From Leptospira haakeii (GTDB lineage Bacteria > Spirochaetota > Leptospiria > Leptospirales > Leptospiraceae): a stretch of 64,000 nucleotides of DNA. The notes under the pieces are model-generated. The model was not told the DNA's origin. It was given only the letters and a program-made list of their open reading frames with translations, and did not search any database. A program made the translations under genes and the position numbers. Positions 50,774 to 61,241 of the stretch are shown in pieces. The stretch covers positions 1 through 64,000 of the forward strand of contig NZ_NPEG01000016.1 of the NCBI RefSeq assembly GCF_002812045.1. Reading direction: 5' to 3'. Positions within the stretch are counted from its first letter, which is position 1; each line of letters begins with the position of its first letter.

Positions 50774-53035
50774 TTACTTTTTGCCGCCGATCAAATTCAA
50801 AGCGCTTCCTGCTTTAAACCATTCAATCTGCTGAGCATTATAAGTGTGGTTTACTTGAAATTCGTCCTTACTTCCATCTTTATGATGTAAAGCTAATGTA
50901 AGAGGAGTTCCTTCTTTAAAACCAGTAAGCCCGATAATATCAATCTTATCGTCCTCTTTGATCTTGTCATAATCCGCCTTATCCGCAAATGTCAAAGCAA
51001 GCATACCTTGCTTTTTCAGGTTTGTTTCATGGATACGAGCAAATGATTTTACAAGAACCGCTCTAACTCCCAAAAATCTCGGCTCCATAGCAGCATGTTC
51101 TCTAGAAGAACCTTCTCCATAGTTTTCGTCACCGATTACGATGGAACCGATCCCTTGCGCTTTATACTGGCGTTGAACTTTAGGAACCTCATCATAAGAT
51201 CCGTCCAATTGGTTCTTCACACTATTGATCTTCTCATTGAAGATGTTTGTAGCTCCAATCAGAAGGTTATTGGAAATATTATCCAAATGCCCTCTGAATT
51301 TTAACCAAGGACCCGCCATAGAGATATGGTCAGTCGTACATTTTCCTTTTACTTTGATGAGAAGGTTCAGCCCTTTTAGATCAGTACCTTCCCATTTAAT
51401 GAATGGAGCGAGCAATTGTAGGCGATTGGATTTAGGATCCACAACGACTTGCACACCAGAACCGTCAGCCGCAGGAGCTTGGTAACCGGCATCTTTTACA
51501 TCGAATCCTTTTTTAGGAAGTTCGTCTCCGTTTGGAGGATCCAATTTAACCTTCTCCCCTTTTTCATTGGTAAGAGTGTCTGTGTTCGGATCGAAAGTAA
51601 GATCTCCTGCAATCGCCAAGGCTGTTACAAGCTCTGGAGAACCCACGAATGCAAATGTGTTCGGGTTCCCATCGTTCCTGGATTGGAAGTTACGGTTGAA
51701 AGAGTGAACGATTGTGTTCTTCTCTTTTTTATCCGCTCCTACCCTGGACCACATTCCGATACAAGGGCCGCAAGCGTTCGCAAAAACTTTTGCTCCGATC
51801 TTTTCGAAAACTTTAATGAACCCATCTCTTTCTATAGTAAAACGAACTAACTCAGAACCAGGAGTGATTGTAAACTCTGCCTTTGGCTTTAAAGATTTTT
51901 CCGCAGCCTGATTTGCAAGAGAAGCTGCGCGAGCTATGTCTTCATAAGAAGAGTTTGTGCAAGAACCAATCAGACCTACTTCTACTTTTGTAGGCCATCC
52001 ATTCTTCTGAGCTTCTTCTTTCATTTTAGAGATAGGAGTAGCTAAGTCAGGAGTAAAAGGTCCGTTCAGATGAGGCTCTAACTCGGAAAGATTGATCTCG
52101 ATCACTTGGTCGAAAAATTTGTCAGGATTTGCATAAACTTCTGGGTCTGCGGTGAGGTGTTCCTTCACTCCATTTGCTAAATCAGCGATATCGGCTCTAT
52201 TAGTGGAGCGAAGATATCTTTCCATAGACTCGTCATAAGAGAATGTAGAAGTAGTTGCCCCGATCTCAGCTCCCATATTGGCTATGGTTCCTTTTCCTGT
52301 ACAGGAAAGAGAAGAAGATCCTTCGCCAAAATATTCTACAATCGCACCTGTTCCACCTTTTACAGTAAGAATTCCAGCTACTTTTAAAATAACGTCTTTC
52401 GCAGAAGTCCAACCATTCAACTTCCCAGTTAATTTCACTCCAATCAGTTTCGGCCATTTAAGCTCCCAAGGGAGGCCTGCCATAACATCACAAGCGTCTG
52501 CTCCACCGACTCCGATCGCAACCATTCCTAATCCACCTGCGTTCACGGTGTGAGAATCGGTTCCGATCATCATTCCTCCAGGGAATGCGTAATTTTCTAA
52601 TACTACTTGGTGGATGATTCCGGCTCCGGGTTTCCAAAATCCAATTCCATATTTGTTGGAAACAGAAGAAAGAAAGTCGTATACTTCTTTGTTTTCGGTA
52701 GAGGCGGTTGCTAAGTCTGTAGAAGAACCAGTTTTTGCAGTGATTAAGTGATCGCAGTGTACGGTGGAAGGAACTGCTACCTTACTTCTGCCTGCGGACA
52801 TAAATTGTAATAAGGCCATCTGCGCAGTTGCGTCCTGCATTGCAACGCGGTCCGGTGCAAAATCAACGTAAGATTTTCCTCTTTCAAAATTGGAGGAAGG
52901 AGTTCCTTCCCAAAGGTGAGAATAAAGGATTTTTTCGGTCAGAGTGAGAGGTCTACCGACCACTTCTCTGGCTTTTTTAACCAGGTTCCCGAGTTTTTCA
53001 TACCGGGCACGAATCATATCTATATCAAATGCCAT
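50774..53035 (-). CDS. acn: Aconitate hydratase (mitochondrial type)
   Basis: 753 residues from the ATG at 53035, with GGAG six bases upstream; an earlier in-frame ATG at 53059 has no good ribosome site. Iron-sulphur ligands are in [11 protein letters not shown] and [22 protein letters not shown] and [17 protein letters not shown] are in the swivel domain. Length and motifs fit mitochondrial-type aconitase rather than AcnA/IRP (about 890) or AcnB. It turns citrate into isocitrate in the TCA cycle. The 12-base word occurs at 52899-52910 within codons for GTPS. Confidence 0.93.
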   Translation of the reverse strand: MAFDIDMIRARYEKLGNLVKKAREVVGRPLTLTEKILYSHLWEGTPSSNFERGKSYVDFAPDRVAMQDATAQMALLQFMSAGRSKVAVPSTVHCDHLITAKTGSSTDLATASTENKEVYDFLSSVSNKYGIGFWKPGAGIIHQVVLENYAFPGGMMIGTDSHTVNAGGLGMVAIGVGGADACDVMAGLPWELKWPKLIGVKLTGKLNGWTSAKDVILKVAGILTVKGGTGAIVEYFGEGSSSLSCTGKGTIANMGAEIGATTSTFSYDESMERYLRSTNRADIADLANGVKEHLTADPEVYANPDKFFDQVIEINLSELEPHLNGPFTPDLATPISKMKEEAQKNGWPTKVEVGLIGSCTNSSYEDIARAASLANQAAEKSLKPKAEFTITPGSELVRFTIERDGFIKVFEKIGAKVFANACGPCIGMWSRVGADKKEKNTIVHSFNRNFQSRNDGNPNTFAFVGSPELVTALAIAGDLTFDPNTDTLTNEKGEKVKLDPPNGDELPKKGFDVKDAGYQAPAADGSGVQVVVDPKSNRLQLLAPFIKWEGTDLKGLNLLIKVKGKCTTDHISMAGPWLKFRGHLDNISNNLLIGATNIFNEKINSVKNQLDGSYDEVPKVQRQYKAQGIGSIVIGDENYGEGSSREHAAMEPRFLGVRAVLVKSFARIHETNLKKQGMLALTFADKADYDKIKEDDKIDIIGLTGFKEGTPLTLALHHKDGSKDEFQVNHTYNAQQIEWFKAGSALNLIGGKK

Positions 53036-53225
53036 TGTCATCTCCGATGATGGTTTCATCGTCTCTTAGGGTCGGGGTGCTTGTATAGGATTTTTCCGCC
53101 AAAAGGACAATTTTAAGAATACGGAATATCCGTTTACTATTAGATTAGACGAAAGAATGTGGAGAAGTATCTGGAGTTCCTACCAGAAATAAAAAGAAAG
53201 AAGAAAAGGGAAATAATTCCCCCCT

Positions 53226-54224
53226 TCACTTGACGATTTGGATATCCACTCGTCTATTTTTTTCCTGGCTTTGCCCCTTCCCCTGAGGAGAAGAAACTAT
53301 TTGAGATCCTTTCGCTTCCAAAATGAAACGAGAAGTTTCCAAACCATTCCCCAATAAATAATCTCTGACCATCTCGGCTCTAAGTTGGGAAACTTTCAGA
53401 TTCACCTCTTCGGTTCCTTCAGAAGAAGCATGTCCGATTAGAACGGCCTTAATATCCGAATGTTTTTTGAGAAGAAGTGTAAGGGTATCTAAAACTCTTC
53501 TTTGGGATTGAGGAATTTTTATATCATTCTTATCAAAGAGAATCGGAGAAGATTGAATTTTAGAAGCAAGCTCTGCGTCTTTTCCAGAAAAAACCGCGGA
53601 TTCATGCTTTTGAGAGAAGAAACCGAAAATACTCCCCTTTTCCGAAGAGGAGGAAGTCTCCTTCTTCTCTTCCGCCACTTGCTTAGGCTTACTTTCTTTA
53701 ACTTCTTCCGTATGATTAACGGATTTTTTCCCGTTGTTTCGGAATGCATAATAGATCCCCACTCCGAAACCACCAAGAATGATAAGAGATAGGACCAGGA
53801 CAGGAATGCTATTTTGCTTTTTCGCCTGTCCCGCAGAAGGAGTCGGGATATAACCTCTATAAGGTTCAGAATGTTGAGAACTCATAAGACTAATCGCTTC
53901 ATCGTGAGAAGTATATTCCTCTTGTGGAGAAGATTTAGTGTGAGCATGAGAAGATTTTTCAGCAGCCCATTTGCGAATTTCAGTACGAAACCACTCGTCC
54001 GCTTTTGTAGTGAATTGAAAATTCTCACGGACATATTCCATTGTTTTCTTTTCGATATCCGTATAAGTATTATTATCTTTAACGGCATTGAGAAGTTTTT
54101 TTGCGTCTGCGATTGAAATACGGCCGTCTTTTTTACCCGAGGTAGCCTTCTCAGCCAACTCGATCAGGCCTCGATCATATTTTTTGCCTTTTATAGTGAC
54201 GTAATAATTCTGCTTCTTAGTCAT
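53226..54224 (-). CDS. Single-pass protein with C-terminal OmpA domain
   Basis: 332 residues from the ATG at 54224; a GTG five codons upstream lacks a better ribosome site. The first 140 residues are cytosolic and include DGRISIADAKKLLNAVKDN, possibly an EF-hand-like calcium loop. One membrane helix follows (IPVLVLSLIILGGFGVGIYY), then a Lys/Glu/Ser linker, and the OmpA domain (residues about 235-332: IKAVLIGHASSEGTEEVN, SQLRAEMVRDYLLGNG, KNRRVDIQI) that binds peptidoglycan. It ties the inner membrane to the cell wall. Confidence 0.8.
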   Translation of the reverse strand: MTKKQNYYVTIKGKKYDRGLIELAEKATSGKKDGRISIADAKKLLNAVKDNNTYTDIEKKTMEYVRENFQFTTKADEWFRTEIRKWAAEKSSHAHTKSSPQEEYTSHDEAISLMSSQHSEPYRGYIPTPSAGQAKKQNSIPVLVLSLIILGGFGVGIYYAFRNNGKKSVNHTEEVKESKPKQVAEEKKETSSSSEKGSIFGFFSQKHESAVFSGKDAELASKIQSSPILFDKNDIKIPQSQRRVLDTLTLLLKKHSDIKAVLIGHASSEGTEEVNLKVSQLRAEMVRDYLLGNGLETSRFILEAKGSQIVSSPQGKGQSQEKNRRVDIQIVK

Positions 54225-54414
54225 ATTCTCCGTCCGCACTAAAGGCCAGGATTTCTTTGATCGAAGAACCCTTTTCAGGGTAAATCAAATCTTAAGTTAA
54301 ATTGATAGATGATCCGTGCAACAAAAGTTTTGCGAGGCCTATATTCATTATCGAACCCTCCATGATGCTTTCTTAATTCTAAATGAAGTCAGAAGAGAAT
54401 AAAATCCACTGTTT

Positions 54415-55359
54415 TCAAATTTCTCGCCAATACGGGCTAACTTCTGATAGGGAGTTCCTTCCCAAAAGTACCATTAGAAGACGATCCAATCCAATCGAAA
54501 TTCCGGAACATTCTGGAATACCTCTTTCTAATGCTTGAAGGAACTCCTCGTGAACTGGAAAAACTTCTTTCCCTAACTTTCTTCTCAATGCTTGCTCTTT
54601 TTCAAAACGAGCTCTCTGTTCTATCGGGTCCAAAAGTTCGTAAAATGCGTTAGCTAATTCTATTTTTCCGAAATATAATTCGAACCTTTTCGCTGCTCCA
54701 TTCTCGATTCTAGAAAGAGCCGCCATTTCTGGAGGATAGTCATAGATGAATTGAAATTCCTGAGTGAAGTTTGGCTCTAATAAGTTTAAGAATATTAAAA
54801 AAAAGCAGTCTTCATATTCCATGGAATTGAATGGAATACTTGTCATAGATAGTTCAGTGATTTTTTGTTCTAGGGAGCGCCTATCCCAATCTATATCTGC
54901 CCAACTTGAGAGGAGTTCCTGCACAGATTTTCTTTGGAATGATTTTTCCGGAAGTGGAAGGCTAAGCTTTTGGCAAATCCATCGAATCAATTCTTCAAGA
55001 AGGTCCATTGCCTGGTGTAAATTAATGCCAGTTTGATAAAATTCCAGCATAAGGAACTCTGCAGTATGGTAGGAACTCCCCTTTTCCCCTGAACGAAATG
55101 TATGTGCAATTTCGTATACCTTTTCCGCGCCTAAAGATAAAGCCTGTTTGAGAGAATATTCAGGAGAGGTAATCAGATATCCTTTCTCTGTCTCCGAAGG
55201 AGATCCTACCATAAATGGATCTAGATATGGCTCCATCCCTGGGATTTTTTTTAATGCTGGCGTATCAACCTCGAGGAATCCTTTTTCATGAAAAAAAGTT
55301 CTCGTAGCATGCAAAAATCTGGATCGAAATGACAATATTTCTAAGTTATTCAGCTTCAT
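54415..55359 (-). CDS. epmA: EF-P--(R)-beta-lysine ligase EpmA (GenX/PoxA)
   Basis: 314 residues, the size of EpmA and lacking the anticodon domain of LysRS. Class II synthetase motifs: GFLEVDTPALKKIPGMEPYL, motif 2 EIAHTFRSGEKGSSYHTAEF, and motif 3 SGISIGLDRLLMVLLG. It activates (R)-beta-lysine and joins it to EF-P Lys33. efp and epmB lie elsewhere in the window. Four GGAACTCC cores, two as the full 12-base word, lie within this gene. Confidence 0.92.
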   Translation of the reverse strand: MKLNNLEILSFRSRFLHATRTFFHEKGFLEVDTPALKKIPGMEPYLDPFMVGSPSETEKGYLITSPEYSLKQALSLGAEKVYEIAHTFRSGEKGSSYHTAEFLMLEFYQTGINLHQAMDLLEELIRWICQKLSLPLPEKSFQRKSVQELLSSWADIDWDRRSLEQKITELSMTSIPFNSMEYEDCFFLIFLNLLEPNFTQEFQFIYDYPPEMAALSRIENGAAKRFELYFGKIELANAFYELLDPIEQRARFEKEQALRRKLGKEVFPVHEEFLQALERGIPECSGISIGLDRLLMVLLGRNSLSEVSPYWREI

Positions 55360-55414
55360 CTTTGAATATGAACGCTCAAAATGGCAAACTAATCCTTTAG
55401 AAAGGGAAACTACC

Positions 55415-55741
55415 GTGGAGTATAGCCGAAAATACAGTTACTTTGAAATAAGAAAAAAACCCAAGGCCGTAGAAATTGAACCTCTTCTTTATGAAGTAAA
55501 CGATCAAGTCTTGGGGGAGTTAAACTCTGTTTTAGCAATGGCTTTCTATGAAACAAATCGGCATGTAAAATTAGAAATATCGAAATTCGAGACCTTGCCA
55601 TTCCCAGTAATAGAAAAATTAATCAAATACGCCTTAGATCTGCGAGAAAAGAACCGAGTACTAATTCTTTCCAAGCCGAGACCACCGATCCGAAAATACA
55701 TTAAAACCTTTTCTTTAGAGGAATTAATTCTGATCCTCTGA
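55415..55741 (+). CDS. STAS-like small protein (hypothetical)
   Basis: 108 residues from a GTG start with AAAGGGAAA upstream. LYEVNDQVLGELNSVLAMAF, a strand VKLEISKFETLPF and VIEKLIKYALDLREKNRVLI have the strand-helix pattern of STAS or anti-sigma-antagonist domains, though the phosphorylated-Ser region is not clear. It overlaps the DUF4279 gene end by 18 bases on opposite strands. Function unknown. Confidence 0.5.
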   Translation: MEYSRKYSYFEIRKKPKAVEIEPLLYEVNDQVLGELNSVLAMAFYETNRHVKLEISKFETLPFPVIEKLIKYALDLREKNRVLILSKPRPPIRKYIKTFSLEELILIL

Positions 55742-56164
55742 CCTTCTCCTTCTTTCCGGAATATTCCATGCGTGAAAGGACAATTTCAATCCAAGATTCC
55801 CGAGTAACAAAAGAGTTCTAGCGCTTAGTGCAGTTTCTTCTAAATTACCATTATTGAATTCAACAGAACAATAAAGTACGACATTATGTTTTTCGCAAAA
55901 ACTTTGGAATTCTTTACGACGAGGGGCTATTTTCTCCAATAATTCTTGGATATGATCTTCTAAGGGGGAGCTCGCGTCTCTTTTCGAGTGAATCTGCCAT
56001 AAGGAAGAAGTCACCGATTTTCCGGAGATGGCAGGAACTCCTTTATTCACCGATAAGTCAGGTCGGATTCCAAGAGTCCTGGTTACTTCGTGAACATCCA
56101 ATCCAGGCTCCGAAACTGCAATAAGAGCCCAACTCCGGGGGAAGGAAGGATTACTGTATTTCAT
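55724..56164 (-). CDS. DUF4279 protein
   Basis: 146 residues. SWALIAVSEPGLDVHEVTRT, then SSLWQIHSKRDASSPLEDHI and LLEKIAPRRKEF fit DUF4279, a small alpha/beta family of unknown function sometimes linked with toxin immunity. A GGAACTCC core is in the gene (56034). A separate 225-bp gap lies upstream. Confidence 0.65.
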   Translation of the reverse strand: MKYSNPSFPRSWALIAVSEPGLDVHEVTRTLGIRPDLSVNKGVPAISGKSVTSSLWQIHSKRDASSPLEDHIQELLEKIAPRRKEFQSFCEKHNVVLYCSVEFNNGNLEETALSARTLLLLGNLGLKLSFHAWNIPERRRRSEDQN

Positions 56165-56390
56165 AAATTACCCAAAACCAGATTTTTCACATTAAGAAAT
56201 AAGAATTCTCCGGAAATACCATTAAAGACAAACAGCAAAACCTTCAAAAATGCCAAACATATAGCATTTTTCGAATTTTTGTTTTCCAATCAATACATTT
56301 AAAATCCTATTTTTTGCTATGTTACAATTTTGGTGGGAATAATATGTTGTAATGAGGTTAAATTTAACATCCAATACACCTGAGGCGCTT
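56165..56390. promoter_or_regulatory. Intergenic region before the orphan response regulator
   Basis: AT-rich, without a supported gene. The ribosome site GAGG lies five bases before the ATG at 56391. A run of short A/T words near 56310-56350 (TATGTTGTAAT) may hold the promoter. Confidence 0.3.
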
Positions 56391-57116
56391 ATGAAGAATA
56401 TTCTGGTAATTGAAGATGATCCGGACATCGGGAATTTAATACGAAAGTCATTGGATTCAGCTCATTACCGAACCACAATTCAAACTTCTGGCGAAGAGGG
56501 CCTTAAATACTATAAGGCAAACCACCCCGACCTTTTAATTTTAGATCTTTCCTTACCGGATATTGACGGAATGGATGTATGTAGAACAGTCCGAAGATCT
56601 GATGAGAATACACCGATTTTCATCGTTACCGCTCGAAATGAAGAAATAGATCGAATTATGGGACTCGAGTTAGGTGCAGATGATTATATCACAAAGCCTT
56701 TCTCCGTAAGAGAATTAAAAACCAGAGTAGATGTATTCTTCCGCAGATGGGATAAAAAGGCGGGTATTAAGCCGAACATAGGAAGCGGCGGAGAAATTAT
56801 CAGAGGATCTTTGAAAATCGATCCTGTTCGACGTAGGGTTACTTTGAAAGATCAAGTAATCAATATTTCTCGAAAAGAATTTGATATTCTACAACTTATG
56901 GCAACTTCTCCTGGCAAAGTGTTCTCAAGAGAAATGATCTTAGAAGCCGTTTGGGGAATGGAATGGGATGGATTTGAAAGAATGATCGACTCCCATATCA
57001 AGAGAATTCGTTCAAAGTTGGAAAAAAATTCAGCTCAGCCTGAATGGATTGAAACAATCTGGGGTATTGGTTATAGATTTACTGATAATTATGAAGGAAT
57101 CGTAATTATAGATTAA
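56391..57116 (+). CDS. OmpR/PhoB-type response regulator (orphan)
   Basis: 241 residues from the ATG at 56391, preceded by GAGG; an earlier ATG gives no ribosome site. Receiver with D52 ([13 protein letters not shown]), [20 protein letters not shown] and a conserved Lys (YITKPFS), then a winged-helix domain with [20 protein letters not shown] and [14 protein letters not shown]. It binds DNA as a dimer when phosphorylated. No kinase gene adjoins it, so the partner may be one of the kinases elsewhere. Confidence 0.9.
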   Translation: MKNILVIEDDPDIGNLIRKSLDSAHYRTTIQTSGEEGLKYYKANHPDLLILDLSLPDIDGMDVCRTVRRSDENTPIFIVTARNEEIDRIMGLELGADDYITKPFSVRELKTRVDVFFRRWDKKAGIKPNIGSGGEIIRGSLKIDPVRRRVTLKDQVINISRKEFDILQLMATSPGKVFSREMILEAVWGMEWDGFERMIDSHIKRIRSKLEKNSAQPEWIETIWGIGYRFTDNYEGIVIID

Positions 57117-57164
57117 GTCTTTCATCTTCAGATTAATGAAAGTCCGTTCTTAAATTACCTTAAG

Positions 57165-57190
57165 GACGGACTCCTAAGGAGTTCCTTCCT
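57165..57190. terminator. Inverted pair of the GGA-CTCC word
   Basis: GGACTCC, TAA, then GGAGTTCC form an imperfect inverted repeat after the response regulator gene; TTCCT follows. The right arm is a copy of the 12-base word (57178-57189). Such inverted pairs of a repeated word often serve as terminators where the word is an uptake signal. Confidence 0.45.
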
Positions 57191-57274
57191 AAAATAAATT
57201 CCGTTGTTCAAATAGATCGCAATTTTTCTGCAAAAAATACGCTCCATTTTTTCATTTCGAGACCTGTCTCTTCA

Positions 57275-57823
57275 ATGGAAAAAATAAAACGCACCTATCA
57301 CCGCTCCTTCTCCCAGAATATAGCTTTAGGAAATATAATTAGGAAGAAACGTAATGTCTCAACCCTTCTCATTCCTCCACATTTGGGAAAATATGTTCAT
57401 AAACATGGCATCAACTATTTACTAAGAAAGGCACTTTCGAATCGGCGAAGAAGTTTTCATTCAAATAAACGTATTAATTCTGAATCTATATATACTAAAT
57501 ACCAGAACACTCGAGGAAGATCGAAGGAAAATAGATATATAAAGTTCAACTTCAGACCAAGATCAGAAGATTGGACTCAACTTAGAAGTCTCGCTATTAG
57601 TCATGGAGTTTCCATGTGTTACTTATTTGTGCTATTATTGGAAGATTATAAATCTAAAGGCTTTTCAAATTCAGAAAAAATAATTTGGCAAGTGAAAGCA
57701 GCAATACATGCAAATTTTGATTCAAAGATTTTCTTTAGAGAGTTATGGATCTTAGAATACCAACTAGCGAAATCTGACTTTAAAGTGAAAAGAAAAAATC
57801 CTCATGGACCAAAAATCGCCTAA
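57275..57823 (+). CDS. DUF1564-family protein (Leptospira-specific)
   Basis: 182 residues, strongly basic. NVSTLLIPPHLGKYVHKHGI and IKFNFRPRSEDWTQLRSLAI, then SHGVSMCYLFVLLLEDY match DUF1564, a family known mainly from Leptospira in many copies. The region around the second motif resembles a ribbon-helix-helix DNA-binding element. Regulatory role suspected. It supports the genus assignment. Confidence 0.75.
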   Translation: MEKIKRTYHRSFSQNIALGNIIRKKRNVSTLLIPPHLGKYVHKHGINYLLRKALSNRRRSFHSNKRINSESIYTKYQNTRGRSKENRYIKFNFRPRSEDWTQLRSLAISHGVSMCYLFVLLLEDYKSKGFSNSEKIIWQVKAAIHANFDSKIFFRELWILEYQLAKSDFKVKRKNPHGPKIA

Positions 57824-57846
57824 AGATTCATAGTATTACTAATAAA

Positions 57847-58152
57847 TTAGAGATTACTCAAGAGATTTTCGGCGGAAATAGCAAATTGTAAATCAAAGCT
57901 GGATAATCCCTTTAAACTATGGGTACATAGTTCCACTCTAACAAAACTATACGAAAAAAAGATTTCTGGATGGTGATCCATATCATTAGCTATGTCTGCT
58001 AATGCCGCTATGATTTTTATTCCGTCTAGATATCGAGGTAAATTGTACAATCTAACAATTTTTGGAACTACGTCTGCAGTTGCTACTTCCCATGTGGTCG
58101 GGAGTTCCTTCCTAATTTGCTCGATTGAAAGTGGAACCGGAGAATTACCCAT
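57847..58152 (-). CDS. Pterin-4a-carbinolamine dehydratase
   Basis: 101 residues. NDMDHHPEIFFSYSFVRVEL holds the active-site His pair and Pro-Glu, followed by CTHSLKGLSSFDLQFA, both hallmarks of PCD/PhhB. It recycles tetrahydrobiopterin-type cofactors, usually beside aromatic amino acid hydroxylases, which are not in the window. A 12-base word copy lies in the gene (58101-58112). Confidence 0.88.
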   Translation of the reverse strand: MGNSPVPLSIEQIRKELPTTWEVATADVVPKIVRLYNLPRYLDGIKIIAALADIANDMDHHPEIFFSYSFVRVELCTHSLKGLSSFDLQFAISAENLLSNL

Positions 58153-58164
58153 GAAAACTTAAAA

Positions 58165-58578
58165 TCAGAGCACTTTTTTCAAGGCTTGCTTGATCTTTTC
58201 CGCGTCGTCGATCGCGCCATTTGAAAGAGATCCTGCACGCGCCATTAAGTTTACAGCTCCGTCCATTCTAGCTTTTAGCTCTTCGATTTTATGTAATTGA
58301 TCGTTTAGAAAAGCGAGTTTAGATTCTATCTCCATTTCCTTTCTTTCAAGAAGAAGTTTATAGTTTTCTAGCTCTTGGATTTTCTTGCGGGTCTTTTTTG
58401 CCTCGCTATCTACATCTTTACGATAATATTTCTCTAATTCTTTCTCTGCTTGTGCGTGACGGTCGGCTTCCGCCTTAAATTCTCGCTTCAAATGTTTCAG
58501 AGCTTGGCGATATGCTCTATTGTATATTCTCTGTCTTTGAGTTCTTCTTATCTTAGCTATTTTCGAAAATAAATTCAT
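58165..58578 (-). CDS. Coiled-coil hypothetical protein
   Basis: 137 residues, almost all helical and highly charged. RRTQRQRIYNRAYRQALKHL, then a long coiled coil (about 35-110) with KKIQELENYKLLLERKEMEI. No membrane helix. It may be a scaffold or a phage-shock-like membrane regulator. Located 12 bases upstream of the pterin dehydratase gene on the same strand. Confidence 0.6.
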   Translation of the reverse strand: MNLFSKIAKIRRTQRQRIYNRAYRQALKHLKREFKAEADRHAQAEKELEKYYRKDVDSEAKKTRKKIQELENYKLLLERKEMEIESKLAFLNDQLHKIEELKARMDGAVNLMARAGSLSNGAIDDAEKIKQALKKVL

Positions 58579-58783
58579 GTGCCATCCCCTTTTTACTTTG
58601 CATCGACCGGAATGGTTTTCGCTTCAATTTCTACCCGTTTGCCGGTTAGACCTAATATATCGACTTATTTTTCCCTACGGTCAAATTTAAAGTCCTTAAT
58701 TTTTACGATTGAATGATTTCAAGATGTAAAATTCTTGAAATTGATTAGCTATACTAACATAAAAGTATCTGGAGGGCGTTCTT

Positions 58784-59062
58784 ATGTCTAAAGGTGATAA
58801 TCTAAGCGAAGAACTCCAAATTTTAAAAGATAAGGCCAAGAAAATTACAGGTAAGGCCCGGGAGGAATACTTGGAACACGTATCTGATCTAAAGGAAAAA
58901 TTAAAACAAGTTACTGGTGAAACCAGCGAAAAGGCCAAACAAATCATCGATCAAACAGGAATTTATATCAAAGAAAATCCTCAAAAAGCGACTTTGATCG
59001 GATTAGGAGTCGGAGTCGGGATAGGCGTGGTAATAGGAATGCTTATCGGTCGTAGGAAATAA
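58784..59062 (+). CDS. ElaB/YqjD-like DUF883 protein
   Basis: 92 residues. An amphipathic helical region ([20 protein letters not shown]) precedes [20 protein letters not shown], a glycine-rich C-terminal membrane helix ending in RRK. This is the YqjD/ElaB layout: a stress-induced inner-membrane protein that binds ribosomes. A strong GGAGGG ribosome site precedes it. First gene of a three-gene operon. Confidence 0.8.
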   Translation: MSKGDNLSEELQILKDKAKKITGKAREEYLEHVSDLKEKLKQVTGETSEKAKQIIDQTGIYIKENPQKATLIGLGVGVGIGVVIGMLIGRRK

Positions 59063-59075
59063 TACGGAACATCCA

Positions 59076-59459
59076 TTGGCCGCTAAAAGAACGGATTCAG
59101 AAGGAATTCCTTACGAAAATAACGAGACACAGGATGGGACTTCGTTTTCAAGTTTCGAGCTGAAGGAACACCTGCTCGCTTTCATCAATTCAATCGCTGA
59201 ATATTTCGAAACTCTTCTTCTATACGCAAAAAAAATCGCAACGGAAAAGCTTATAATAGGCATCCAAGCCTATGTATTCTTCCGAATTGCTCTTTTCTTC
59301 ATTAGTATAAGTGTAATATTCTTTCTCGCTGGCTTTTTCCTTTATTTGCAGAGGCAATTTGCAGGCGACCCACTACCAGCAGCCTTAGGAACCGGAGGTC
59401 TTTGTTTTTTCATTTCTCTAATAAGCGTTTTAGCTCTTATTCGAAAACTTAAAGCGTAA
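59076..59459 (+). CDS. YqjE-like (holin-superfamily III) membrane protein
   Basis: 127 residues from a TTG start. A polar N-terminus and FETLLLYAKKIATEKLII lead to two membrane helices (FRIALFFISISVIFFLAGFF and a second ending LISVLALIRKL). This is the usual partner of YqjD-type genes. 13 bases after the previous gene. Confidence 0.75.
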   Translation: MAAKRTDSEGIPYENNETQDGTSFSSFELKEHLLAFINSIAEYFETLLLYAKKIATEKLIIGIQAYVFFRIALFFISISVIFFLAGFFLYLQRQFAGDPLPAALGTGGLCFFISLISVLALIRKLKA

Positions 59460-59479
59460 GAATGGAAGGAACTCTCGCA

Positions 59480-59752
59480 ATGAGCAAGGCTAAGAACAAA
59501 GAAAATCGAATCTTCTCCCTGAATCCTCTTTCCGGAGAGGACTATACTCCCTGGAAAGACCCTTCCGAAATGAGCAAGGAAGAACTCCAACTCTATCTAC
59601 AAATCAAAAAACTCCAAGTTCGATTAAGTTTCGAAAGATTACAATCTTCCATTAGTTATACAGGAATGATAATCGAGGCGTTCCAAAGTCTGGGACTTCA
59701 GGAGTGGGTCCTAAAATTGCTGAACCAAGAGGTCACGGACACTCCAGAATAG
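59480..59752 (+). CDS. Small hypothetical protein of the yqjD-like operon
   Basis: 90 residues from the ATG at 59480; an ATG at 59462 is also possible, but the AAGGA site stands nine bases before 59480. One long helix in the C-terminal half (SYTGMIIEAFQSLGLQEWVL). Third gene in place of YqjK, likely peripheral to the membrane. A near copy of the 12-base word (GGAAGGAACTCT) forms part of its ribosome site. Confidence 0.6.
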   Translation: MSKAKNKENRIFSLNPLSGEDYTPWKDPSEMSKEELQLYLQIKKLQVRLSFERLQSSISYTGMIIEAFQSLGLQEWVLKLLNQEVTDTPE

Positions 59753-59770
59753 TCTGGAGTTCCTACCATC

Positions 59771-61201
59771 TTACTTCACCTCTCGAATCTGGATCGTCTC
59801 CACCCGGTCAGCACCAGCAATAATATCCGACAAGATCACAACCTGATCCCCATCCTTCACCCGACCGCTTGACTTCAAAGTTTCAATCGCGAGTTTGATG
59901 GTCTTTTCAGGATCGCTGGAAAAATCGATCCTATATGGAATTACACTTCGAGTCAGCCAAAGTTTACGACGGACCGTGGTCATATTCGTAAAGGCATAGA
60001 TGAGAGGAAATCTAGGATGGAAGGAAGCAACATTTAGAGCAGTAGTACCCCTCCTAGTAATCACTATAATTGCAGGCGATTTGATGGAATCAGAGAGCAT
60101 AGCCGCCGATCTAGCCATTTCTTCCTTTTTGTTGGAAGGAACTCTTTCCAAAACATAACCTAGTCCCGGCGCCTTCTCCACTCTTTCCGAGATCTTATGG
60201 AGCATATCCACACAACGAACTGGGAATTTTCCTGCTGCAGTCTCACCGGATAACATGATAGCGTCTGCTTCTTCAAAAACTGCGTTGGCAACGTCAGTCA
60301 CTTCCGCACGAGTAGGAGAAGGATTATTGATCATGGACTCCAAAAGGTGAGTCGCAACGATCACTCTTTTTCCTTTGATCGCACATTCTCGAATAATAGC
60401 ACGTTGGATCAGTGGAAGTTCTTCGATAGGAAGCTCCACTCCAAGATCTCCCCTTGCTACCATCACCCCATCAGCAGCTTCCACAATTTCTAGCATGTTC
60501 TTAACAGCTTCTTGGTCTTCTATCTTAGCAATAATGTCAGTGTGCCCGTTATTTTCTTCTATGATCTTACGGAGTTGGTGGATATCTTCCGCAGAACGGA
60601 CAAATGAAAGCGCAATAAAATCTACATCTTCTTCCAAGCCGAAAAGAATATCTTTTTGATCCTTCTGAGTAATGGAAGGTAAGTTTACACGAATCCCTGG
60701 TAAATTGATATGTTTACGAGAACCTAATTTACCACCGTCTACTACTTTACATTTCAAAGCAGTTTCTTGGATCTCTTCTACCACTAAATTGATGAGACCA
60801 TTATCTACAGTTACCCTATCTCCGATCTTAAGATCTTTTACGATATCGCGATAATTTACGAAAACAGATTGTTCCTCGGATTCTTCTCCAGGAATAATAT
60901 GGAAAGTAAAAGATTCTCCTACTTTTAGATCCAAATGATCCACTTGCAGATCTCCAGTACGGATCTCAGGGCCTTGGGTATCCAATAAGATCGCAATCGG
61001 ATGTTTTAATACATCTTTATTCAGAGATTTTATAGCTCGAATTATGGATCTATGAAAATCATGATTCCCGTGGGACATATTTAATCTGGCGATATTCATC
61101 CCGGCTTCCGCAAGGGATTGGATCATTTTTTTGTCGGCGGTTGCAGGGCCGATCGTGCAGATAATTTTAGTTTTTCTGAAATTAACTAATTCATTCTTCA
61201 T
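59771..61201 (-). CDS. pyk: Pyruvate kinase
   Basis: 476 residues. [36 protein letters not shown], the catalytic [14 protein letters not shown] and [34 protein letters not shown] and [13 protein letters not shown] are all present. It makes ATP and pyruvate from phosphoenolpyruvate. The 12-base word adjoins its stop (59756-59767). Single gene, 40 bp from the next unknown gene. Confidence 0.95.
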   Translation of the reverse strand: MKNELVNFRKTKIICTIGPATADKKMIQSLAEAGMNIARLNMSHGNHDFHRSIIRAIKSLNKDVLKHPIAILLDTQGPEIRTGDLQVDHLDLKVGESFTFHIIPGEESEEQSVFVNYRDIVKDLKIGDRVTVDNGLINLVVEEIQETALKCKVVDGGKLGSRKHINLPGIRVNLPSITQKDQKDILFGLEEDVDFIALSFVRSAEDIHQLRKIIEENNGHTDIIAKIEDQEAVKNMLEIVEAADGVMVARGDLGVELPIEELPLIQRAIIRECAIKGKRVIVATHLLESMINNPSPTRAEVTDVANAVFEEADAIMLSGETAAGKFPVRCVDMLHKISERVEKAPGLGYVLERVPSNKKEEMARSAAMLSDSIKSPAIIVITRRGTTALNVASFHPRFPLIYAFTNMTTVRRKLWLTRSVIPYRIDFSSDPEKTIKLAIETLKSSGRVKDGDQVVILSDIIAGADRVETIQIREVK

Positions 61202-61241
61202 GTATATTCGGTTTTATTAAAATTGCTCTAATGATCCGAGC

